From VYFG01 sp965204165 (lineage in GTDB: Bacteria; Pseudomonadota; Gammaproteobacteria; Arenicellales; Poriferihabitantaceae): DNA of 64,000 bases. The position numbers and the translations under genes were made by a program. The notes under the pieces are model-generated. The model saw only the letters and a program-made list of their open reading frames with translations, made no database searches and was not told where the DNA came from. This document shows positions 55,428-61,756 of the stretch, piece by piece; the stretch's first letter is position 1, and each line of letters opens with the position of its first letter. The stretch covers positions 2,976,001 through 3,040,000 of the forward strand of contig OZ241969.1 of the NCBI GenBank assembly GCA_965204165.1, written 5' to 3'.

Positions 55428-56519
55428 ATGACCAAGACGAAACATACCACGAAACCCAAATCCGTTCCCGCTGCCGTTCCCGCATTCATCGGCATCGACC
55501 TGGCGAAGAACTCGGTCCATGTCCATGGTGTCGACGCATCGGGCCGCAGCTGCGTTGACCGGAAGCTGAAGCCTGTGAAGCTGAAGGAATACCTGGCCAA
55601 CCTGGCGCCCTGCGTGGTGGGCATGGAGGCCTGCGGCCGGGCCCATCAATGGGGCCGGGACGTGCTGGCCATGGGGCATGAGGCGAAGCTCATGGCCCCT
55701 CAGTTCGTGAAGCCGTTCGTCAAGTCCAACAAGAACGACCGGGCGGACGCCGCGGCGATCTGCGAGGCGGTCCAGCGCCCGAACATGCGCTTCGTGGGGA
55801 TCAAGAGCGCGGACCGTCAGGCGCAGCAGGCCATCCACCGGGTCCGGTCCCGGGCGGTTGGCAACCGGACGGCCCACGCGAACGCGGTCCGCGGCCTGCT
55901 GGCCGAATTCGGCATCGAGATTCCCCTGGGCATCTGGAAGGTCCGGCCGGCGGTGGCGGAGATCCTGGGGAACGGCGGTACTTCTGACATCACCCTGCCT
56001 CCCCGGTTTCTGGACGTGCTGGCCGAGCTGTACGACGAGTTGGTGCACATGGACGGGCGGGTGGAGAAATACAACCGGATGATCGAGGAGATTGCCCAGT
56101 CGGACGAGCAGGCACAACTGCTGATGACGATCCCCGGAGTGGGTCCGATGACGGCCACTGCGCTGCTGTCCACCATGGGCGACCCAGGTATGTTCCGGAA
56201 CGGTCGGGAATGCGCGGCCTGGCTCGGCCTGGTGCCGGGGCAGCGTTCGACCGGCGGCAAGGACCGGCTGCTGGGGATATCGAAACGGGGCGACCGGTAT
56301 CTGCGCTGCCTGGTGGTCCATGGGGCGCGGACGATGGTCAATCAGCTTTCCCGGAAGGAGAAGACGGACCGCCGAAGCCAATGGCTGAAGGATTTGCTGG
56401 AACGGCGTCACAAGAACGTGGCGACGGTGGCGCTGGCGAACCGGATGGTGCGGACCGCGTGGGCGGTGCTGACGTCCGGCAGGCCGTACGAAGAGAATCA
56501 TGTGCCTGCCTGGGGGTAG
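55428..56519 (+). CDS. IS110-family (IS1111 group) transposase
   Basis: 363 residues. N-terminal DEDD RuvC-like domain: FIGIDLAKNSVHVHGVD, VVGMEACGRAHQW, SNKNDRADAAAICEAV. C-terminal transposase-20 domain: IPGVGPMTATALLSTMGD, then AAWLGLVPGQRSTGGKDRL with the probable catalytic Ser. The SNKND-ADA-AICEA-RP pattern is typical of the IS1111 subgroup. Recombination in this family is guided by a non-coding RNA encoded in the element. The ATG has GAGGAA upstream. The gene appears complete. Confidence 0.94.
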   Translation: MTKTKHTTKPKSVPAAVPAFIGIDLAKNSVHVHGVDASGRSCVDRKLKPVKLKEYLANLAPCVVGMEACGRAHQWGRDVLAMGHEAKLMAPQFVKPFVKSNKNDRADAAAICEAVQRPNMRFVGIKSADRQAQQAIHRVRSRAVGNRTAHANAVRGLLAEFGIEIPLGIWKVRPAVAEILGNGGTSDITLPPRFLDVLAELYDELVHMDGRVEKYNRMIEEIAQSDEQAQLLMTIPGVGPMTATALLSTMGDPGMFRNGRECAAWLGLVPGQRSTGGKDRLLGISKRGDRYLRCLVVHGARTMVNQLSRKEKTDRRSQWLKDLLERRHKNVATVALANRMVRTAWAVLTSGRPYEENHVPAWG

Positions 56520-56528
56520 GCCACTGGA

Positions 56529-56548
56529 GGAATCCGGTTCCGGATTCC
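56529..56548 (+). terminator. Perfect hairpin after the IS110-type transposase gene
   Basis: GGAATCCGG and CCGGATTCC form a 9-bp stem with a TT loop, 10 bp after the stop. No T-run follows. It could end the transposase message or belong to the non-coding RNA region of the element. Confidence 0.4.
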
Positions 56549-56689
56549 AAATATCAAACCTGACATTAGAGTAGAGCAGTTACCCACCAGGGTTGCTTGA
56601 GAGCAATTGATCGTGATGGCAGAAAAGGCAAATCGCCGGAGTGAGAACCTGAGTGACGTCAAGACCCGATTCATGAAACACCTTGCGGT

Positions 56690-56840
56690 GTGCTGTGTAG
56701 AGGTCGACCGATTGATAAGGACACGCCGGCGCGAATTCCATCAGGGCCAGGGGCATAGAGATCCCCGTCAGAAGGTCGGATATATGACAGCAGCCTGTCC
56801 CTTCCGGATCGACGATTGTTCTTGCAAACCGGGGCGGGTC
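56690..56840 (+). ncRNA. Candidate bridge/seek RNA region of the IS1111-type element
   Basis: IS1111-group elements encode their guide RNA downstream of the transposase gene. This segment is non-coding and holds short stems (for example GGGG and CCCC around CATAGAGAT near 56753-56769) within about 320 bp after the stop. This is a positional inference; neither the RNA ends nor the element's right end could be fixed. Confidence 0.25.
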
Positions 56841-57143
56841 ATATATGAAAAACCCGACTGCGCCAGGGTCGAACGTGCCAATGATTGCGACTGGAATCTT
56901 CCGATTCCCCTATCAGCCGCCCGGGAACTTAAGACCCCCGTCCGGGGTCATCCGGACAGGGGCCCGATGCGTGGGTCAGGGATGGCAGGGATGGCCTTTC
57001 AACGGGTGGGGATGGACCCCTTTCGGCACTGGAAGCCGGGCCCCGGGATTTTTTCGGCGAATGTAAAGGAAATGTAAAGACGAAAAAAGGGAGTGAAATA
57101 TTATGGAGAAAAAACAGGGGGTTATATCGATTTTTATGAAATT
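56841..57143. other. Non-coding stretch with base-composition change
   Basis: No gene recognised. Near 57036-57055 a short GC-rich hairpin (CCGG-GCC-CCGG) is followed by six T, resembling a weak intrinsic terminator on the plus strand. From about 57060 the sequence turns markedly AT-rich until about 57480, unlike the rest of the window, a sign of foreign origin. Confidence 0.35.
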
Positions 57144-57177
57144 TTTACTCGCGATAACTGTATTTATCAGGAGCAAA
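57144..57177 (+). repeat. lox-like recombination site, left (34 bp)
   Basis: Arms TTTACTCGCGATA and TATCAGGAGCAAA (13 bp each, imperfect inverted repeats) flank the 8-bp spacer ACTGTATT. The same spacer and 27 aligned bases with one mismatch occur in opposite orientation at 61453-61486. This is the 13-8-13 layout of loxP, and the recombinase between the two sites is Cre-like. Confidence 0.7.
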
Positions 57178-57525
57178 GAATATATTCCTACGTCCGCCCG
57201 GTCAAGGGGGGCACGGACACTCCGAAAGTGATTGATTTATTGCCGATTTCCGGTTCGGCCGTTTCCGCAGGAAAGAAAATAATACTCACGTAACAGGGTT
57301 TTATGGTTCATCTATCCTTCAAGGTTTGAAATGAATCGCCACAAAGTGCCATTTCTTTCCATTTTTTACTCCCGATAACATTATGTAATGGATGGAACGG
57401 GCATCGAAAAAATCGGACTTTTTTAACCTTTTTCGCCTCCTTTTTCTACTTTCATCCGTCTTATCCCGCCCCTCAATCCGGTCACGGTTTCCAGGGGGGG
57501 TTACCGCCCCCTTCGCTGCAGCCTG
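57178..57525. other. AT-rich non-coding segment with a third half-site
   Basis: No gene. A further arm-like sequence ACTCCCGATAA, preceded by a T-run, begins near 57362 and lacks a convincing partner arm. At 57501-57525 the minus strand encodes the original end of the recombinase gene (A-R-L-Q-R-R-G-R then TAA at 57503-57501), cut off by the IS21-type insertion. Confidence 0.55.
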
Positions 57526-57531
57526 GCCAGC
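57526..57531. repeat. Target-site duplication of the IS21-type element (left)
   Basis: GCCAGC before the element is repeated at 60455-60460 after it. Six bp is within the range for IS21 elements. Confidence 0.8.
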
Positions 57532-57545
57532 TGGCTATTCCACGG

Positions 57546-57603
57546 AAAGTTGCCACCTGTTCCACAGTGAAAGTTGCCACCCATTCCACGGCAAAGTTGC
57601 CAT
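57546..57603 (-). repeat. Three subterminal repeats, istB end of the IS21-type element
   Basis: AAAGTTGCCAC occurs at 57546-57556 and 57570-57580, and with one change at 57593-57603, each followed or preceded by a TTCCAC block. These are the probable transposase-binding sites. Confidence 0.8.
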
Positions 57604-57915
57604 TTCATCCAGGGCACCTTCTCATCGGAGCGAAGCGACGCAACGGTCATCAGGCTGTAGGACTCAGATCCTCTCGCCCGGTCGCGGGTGCGTGACGAAT
57701 CTTACGCCACGCACCCCCGTATTTCCAGTTTCCGGCGATCACCGGCGCCACCGCCTTTGGCTTTTCAAGGTCATTTATTGACCTGCTTTTTCTCACCTGC
57801 AAGACAGCCCTGGTCCGTGATGACGGGCGACAAACTTGTTTGTCGCGCGGCATTGCGGAGAGCAAGCGAAGCGCGGTAGTGCGGCGGACGCCGATCCCGT
57901 TTCGGGTTGCCGGTT
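57604..57915. other. Non-coding istB-end of the IS21-type element with hairpins
   Basis: 312 bp, no gene. GGGTGCGTG/CACGCACCC (57686-57694/57708-57716) and GCGACAAA-CTTG-TTTGTCGC (57827-57846) are perfect stems. They lie after the istB stop and may terminate istAB transcription, although no U-tract is seen. Confidence 0.4.
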
Positions 57916-58689
57916 TCATTCCGGACCGGACTCCGGATCCCCGGATCCGGCCATCATGGCCACGGACTTCTTCTTCCGCATGGACTCGCCCTTGAGGCCG
58001 ATCCGGTAGGCATTGTGCACCAGCCGGTCGAGGATCGCGTCCGCGAGGACCGGATCGCCAACGCCTTCGTACCAGCTCTCCACCGCCAGCTGGCTGGTCA
58101 CCACGGTGGAACGGGCCCCGTACCGGTCCTCGAGGAGTTCCAGCAGGTCGCGGCGGTTTTCGGTGTTCATGTTCTCAAGGCCCCAGTCGTCGATCAGCAG
58201 GACGTCGACCCTGGCGAGGGCCGACAGCAGCTTGGGATACCGCCCGTCTCCCTTGGCGACGGCCAGGTCCCGCAGCAGTGCGGGGAAACGGACATACCGG
58301 GCATGGTATCCCTCCCGGCACGCTTTCTGGGCCAGCGCACAGGCGATCCAGGTCTTGCCAACGCCGGTGGGTCCGGTGATCAGGATATTGAGATGGTCGG
58401 CGACCCAGCGGCAGGCTGCCAGTGACTGCATCAGGCCCCTGTCGAGGCCCCTGGGGGCACGGTAGTCGATATCCTCCATGGCGGCGTTGTGCCTGAACCT
58501 GGCGAGCCGCAGGCGGGCGGTGAGCCGGCGGTCTTCCCGCTCGGTGGCCTCCCGGTCCACGAGGAGCCCGAGTCGCTCCATGAAGTCGAGTTCGTCAATG
58601 TCGGATATACTCGTCTGGTCGGCGAGGGCCGCGGCCATGCCGGTGAGTTTCAGTTTCTGGAGCTTGTCCAGGGTGGGATGGTTCAACAT
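57916..58689 (-). CDS. istB: IS21-family helper ATPase IstB
   Basis: AAA+ ATPase (DnaC/DnaA-like) that directs IstA to the target. 257 residues from ATG 58689 (MLNHPTLDKLQKLKLTGM). Walker A GPTGVGKTWIACAL near residue 105, Walker B VLLIDDWGLE, sensor region STVVTSQL. A longer frame to 58764 overlaps the end of istA and is less likely. Complete. Confidence 0.94.
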   Translation of the reverse strand: MLNHPTLDKLQKLKLTGMAAALADQTSISDIDELDFMERLGLLVDREATEREDRRLTARLRLARFRHNAAMEDIDYRAPRGLDRGLMQSLAACRWVADHLNILITGPTGVGKTWIACALAQKACREGYHARYVRFPALLRDLAVAKGDGRYPKLLSALARVDVLLIDDWGLENMNTENRRDLLELLEDRYGARSTVVTSQLAVESWYEGVGDPVLADAILDRLVHNAYRIGLKGESMRKKKSVAMMAGSGDPESGPE

Positions 58690-58723
58690 GTTGGTTTCTC
58701 CGGTTGTCGTTGAAGTCAAGAGG

Positions 58724-60268
58724 TCAGTGGTAATAGGAGGGGCCCCGGACATTCCCATGGTCATCCGGAAGGATGGACTCCTGGGCGGGCTCCGGTTTTT
58801 TCCGGTCGAGTCCGTTCTTGAGGATCGCCTCGACGCTCCGGTACTTGAGGGTCTTCAGGTACAGGGCCCGTTTGCAGGCGGCGTTGAGCCGCTCGTTGCC
58901 GTAGGACTGGCCGAGGCGCATGATGCCGAGGCAGGCGCGGAAGGCCTGCTGGGGATGTTGGCGCGAAGCCATCATCTTCTTCACCAGCGCCGCGGTGTCG
59001 GGGCCAGCCTTTCCGGCCCATGCGACGATGCGCTCCGGGGACCATTCCCCCACCTTGCGGTGCTTCTCTGGCATGTGTTCCGAGGCAGTGGTGTGCCTGC
59101 CCCGCAGCCAGGAGCGCCGGTGGCTCGCGACCCGCTGGCCCTTGTGGAGGCATTCGATGGTGTTGCGGGTGGCCCGGAGTTCGATCTCGATCCCGACGAG
59201 TGCGCAGGGAACGGAGTACCAGTGCTTGTCGAACTCGACGTGATAGTCCGTGCTGTGGACGCGGACCTTCTTCCACTCGGCGAACTCGTAGGGCTCCCGG
59301 GGCAGTGGTTTCAGGGCCGGCCTGTCGAGCTCCTCGAAGAGTTCCCGGCGGCTGCCGGGGAGCTTCTGGAACGGCTTGTTGTTGAGTTTCTCCAGCAGCT
59401 GCCCGATCTCGATGTTGACCTCCCGCAGGGAGAAGAACCGCCGGTTGCGCAGGGCCGCGAGGATCCAGCGCTCTGCCAAAAGCACGCTCAATTCCGCTTT
59501 AGCCTTCTCCCGCGGGCGCCGGACGCGCGCAGGCACCACAGCCAGGTCATGGTGCTCCGCCATTTCCTGGTAGGTGGGGTTGATGTCGGGCTCGTACCGG
59601 TGGGCCTTCACCACCGCGGACCGCAGGTTGTCGGGCACGACAATCTCGGGACAGCCACCCATCCAGGAGAAGCAGTTCTGGTGGGACGTGATCCAGTCTT
59701 CCAGTCCCTGGGTCCAGGTGACCTCGGCATAGGTGTAGCCCGACGCACCCAGCGCCGCCACGAAGAGCTGGGCCTGGCGCTCCTCCCCCGTGGACGGGTC
59801 GATGATCCCCACCGTCATGCCGGCGTAGTCCACGAACAGCTTCTCACCCGCCTTGTGGTCCTGCCGCATCACCAGATCCAGCTTGCCGGCCCACTTGCGG
59901 TAGTGCCGGCAGAACCAGGAATACTCGTATCCCTCGGGGTTCCCCTCCCGGTACTCGTCCCACAGCAGTTGCAGGGTCACGCCCTTGCGACGGAGCTCCT
60001 TGTGGATGTACACCCAGTCCGGGACCCCCCGCTTCCTGGCCAGCCGCCGGGGCTCCGGCGGTGGAAACAGGCGCCGCTCGAGATCGGCGTCGTTCAGATT
60101 ATCCGGAAGTGGCCACGAAAGCCCCTCCTGGTCCAGCCGCAACAGATAGTTGCTGACCGTGGTGTGGCTGATCCTGCAGATCCTGCCGATTTCCCGGTTG
60201 CTCAACCCTTGCTGGTTCAGCCTCAGGATTTCCTTGATTTTTCGCATGGATAGACTCTTGTGTGGCAT
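58724..60268 (-). CDS. istA: IS21-family transposase IstA
   Basis: 514 residues from ATG 60268, which has GAGGAGG six bases upstream. N-terminal helix-turn-helix (LSNREIGRICRISHTTVSNY), then the rve/DDE integrase core with FVDYAGMTVGI, VPDNLRSAV and a C-terminal Mu-like beta domain. Complete and followed by istB after 34 bp. Likely active. Confidence 0.94.
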   Translation of the reverse strand: MPHKSLSMRKIKEILRLNQQGLSNREIGRICRISHTTVSNYLLRLDQEGLSWPLPDNLNDADLERRLFPPPEPRRLARKRGVPDWVYIHKELRRKGVTLQLLWDEYREGNPEGYEYSWFCRHYRKWAGKLDLVMRQDHKAGEKLFVDYAGMTVGIIDPSTGEERQAQLFVAALGASGYTYAEVTWTQGLEDWITSHQNCFSWMGGCPEIVVPDNLRSAVVKAHRYEPDINPTYQEMAEHHDLAVVPARVRRPREKAKAELSVLLAERWILAALRNRRFFSLREVNIEIGQLLEKLNNKPFQKLPGSRRELFEELDRPALKPLPREPYEFAEWKKVRVHSTDYHVEFDKHWYSVPCALVGIEIELRATRNTIECLHKGQRVASHRRSWLRGRHTTASEHMPEKHRKVGEWSPERIVAWAGKAGPDTAALVKKMMASRQHPQQAFRACLGIMRLGQSYGNERLNAACKRALYLKTLKYRSVEAILKNGLDRKKPEPAQESILPDDHGNVRGPSYYH

Positions 60269-60357
60269 GGGCGCCTCCTCGTTGAAAAGGCGGGCACCAT
60301 ACCGGGTTGTCAATCATGCGTCGTTCGGCTCCGATGGGAGTGTATGCCTTGGTGAAA

Positions 60358-60439
60358 GTGGCAACTTTCACCGTGGAATGAGTGGCAACTTTGCCGTGGA
60401 ATCGGTGGCAACTTTCAGCGTGGAATGGGTGGCAACTTT
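60358..60439 (+). repeat. Four subterminal repeats, istA end of the IS21-type element
   Basis: GTGGCAACTTT at 60358, 60382, 60405 and 60429, spaced 23-24 bp, each followed by a CGTGGAAT block. They match the three copies at the other end in inverted orientation. Confidence 0.85.
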
Positions 60440-61635
60440 GCCGTGGAATACCCAGCCAGCTGCGCCGCACCACCCCTCCGGGCCAGCAACCGCTCCCCGT
60501 AACGGTTCACCATGGACGTGCTCTTCCACCGCCCCGCCTGCAGGATCGCAGGCAACTCGATCCCCGAGGCGATCATGTCCTGCACCGCACCCACCCGGGT
60601 ACTGTGGCCCGACAGTCCGGACACGATGTCTTTTCCCAGTCCCGCATTCCTCGCCATGGACTTGTAGATGCGCGGCACCTGGCTGGAGTCCAGGGCGCCC
60701 CCGGGTATCCCGTTCTTCCCAATGGACCGGAACAGGAACCCCTTGTCGATACCGCCCCTTCGGCGCCATTCCATGACGAAGTCCGCGGTGTCCGGGGCGA
60801 GGAACAGGACCGATCCCTCGCCCTGGGGGTCGGTCTTGCCCCGGCGCACCAGGAGGGTGGCGGATCCGTCGGGTTCCATCGAGAAATCAGGCACTTGCAG
60901 GGAGACCAGTTCGGACCGCCGGAGCATGGCGTCATAGGCCACGGCCAATAGTGCCCGGTTGCGGGCATCGATCAGGCGGTTGCCTGAGGATGCCAGCAGT
61001 CTCTTCCTGAGGGGCCAGGTCAGTCCCGATGCCTGGACCTGCCGGCGGCCCTGTTTCCGGTACATGCGCTGCATGGCCATGCGGACCGTGATGTTGGCGA
61101 GGGGGTCCTTCCATCCGGCGGCCCTGTGCAGGGCGACGATGCTGGAGACGTACCTTCGGACGGTGGCCGGTGCCTTGAGGCGGGCCATGGTGCTGATGAA
61201 CCGGACGAGATCTCCCGCCCGGGTGGGCCAGGGTTTCAGACCCTCATGCCGGCACCAGGCGGAGTAGACCTCGAGGTCGGCTCTGAGGGCCCGTTCGGTG
61301 TTCTCACTCAATGCCCCGCTGGCGGATTCGAGCCATTCGGAGATGGGGTCCGGAGGGGGCCGGACAGGGTGCCTGGAGGGCGGTTTTGGATATTCATTCC
61401 GAACGGGGGCCCGGAGGGGCCGTTTTCCCGGATTTCGAACTGTTAACGCGCGTTTACTCTCGATAAATACAGTTATCGCGAGCAAAAAGTCCGCCCTGGA
61501 GGGGGAGATTACTGTCGGCAGCCTTGTCCGTGACGGGCAGGCAACGACCCGTTTGTACCCGGATAGCGGCCACGTGCTGATAACAAACGCAAAAGTCAGA
61601 CAAACCAATAAATACACAATGATGACATCCGACAT
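60415..61635 (-). CDS. Cre-like tyrosine recombinase, 3' end replaced by IS21-type insertion
   Basis: Open frame of 406 codons; the recognisable protein starts near residue 97 (SEWLESASGALSENT). Catalytic set R240 or R239, K267 (GKTDP), H344-x-x-R347 (SGHSTRVGA), W370 (AGRW) and Y379 (MVNRYGE). The SGH-RVGA-DM, QAGRW and NRY spacing resembles phage P1 Cre. The last 12 residues come from the IS end; without it the gene would end A-R-L-Q-R-R-G-R at 57501. The catalytic Tyr precedes the junction, so activity may remain. The only ATG is at 61635, but the frame then runs through the lox-like site, and its first 30 residues look non-native; TTG codons at 61485 or 61311 are alternatives. Confidence 0.82.
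   Translation of the reverse strand: MSDVIIVYLLVCLTFAFVISTWPLSGYKRVVACPSRTRLPTVISPSRADFLLAITVFIESKRALTVRNPGKRPLRAPVRNEYPKPPSRHPVRPPPDPISEWLESASGALSENTERALRADLEVYSAWCRHEGLKPWPTRAGDLVRFISTMARLKAPATVRRYVSSIVALHRAAGWKDPLANITVRMAMQRMYRKQGRRQVQASGLTWPLRKRLLASSGNRLIDARNRALLAVAYDAMLRRSELVSLQVPDFSMEPDGSATLLVRRGKTDPQGEGSVLFLAPDTADFVMEWRRRGGIDKGFLFRSIGKNGIPGGALDSSQVPRIYKSMARNAGLGKDIVSGLSGHSTRVGAVQDMIASGIELPAILQAGRWKSTSMVNRYGERLLARRGGAAQLAGYSTAKLPPIPR
60455..60460. repeat. Target-site duplication of the IS21-type element (right)
   Basis: Second copy of GCCAGC, inside the recombinase reading frame. Confidence 0.8.
61453..61486 (-). repeat. lox-like recombination site, right (34 bp)
   Basis: On the minus strand: TTTGCTCGCGATA, spacer ACTGTATT, TATCGAGAGTAAA. 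The spacer is identical to that of 57144-57177 but lies on the other strand, so recombination would invert the DNA in between. The site is about 270 bp upstream of the secreted-protein gene. Confidence 0.7.
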
Positions 61636-61756
61636 GAGGATGATCCATCACGAGAGACCATCATTACGCAGATCCATGACAACCGGAAAACACTGTTTTC
61701 ACCTGTCTGATCAATCAGGAGAGGTGCCCAAGTCAACTTTCCTGGAACGACAGGTG
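61487..61756. promoter_or_regulatory. Upstream region of the secreted repeat protein
   Basis: 270 bp between the lox-like site and the ATG at 61757, more AT-rich than the core genome. AGGAG at 61717-61721 is too close to GTG 61724 and too far from ATG 61757, so the start is unsettled. No clear -35/-10 pair was found, leaving open that the promoter lies across the site in the invertible segment. Confidence 0.35.

Larger units (their letters stand above)
57532..60454 (-). mobile_element. IS21-family insertion sequence (istA-istB)
   Basis: About 2923 bp. Ends read TGGCTATTCCACGG and, on the other strand, TGGGTATTCCACGG, so the element begins TG and ends CA as expected. Multiple 22-24 bp subterminal repeats with core GTGGCAACTTT are present: four at the istA end, three at the istB end. 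It is inserted in the 3' end of the tyrosine recombinase gene and carries intact istA and istB on the minus strand. Confidence 0.9.

Noticed and set aside
57093..57293. 66-codon plus-strand open frame in the AT-rich island
   Set aside because: No ribosome-binding site, no family resemblance, and it overlaps the lox-like site; the shared RDNCIY peptide with the frame at 61454 comes only from the DNA repeat.
57546..57603. CRISPR array, because of regularly spaced repeats
   Set aside because: The repeats are only 22-24 bp apart with no spacers, and they match the inverted copies at the other end of the IS21-type element.
61454..61651. Small minus-strand ORF upstream of the recombinase
   Set aside because: It spans the lox-like site and shows no protein-like features.
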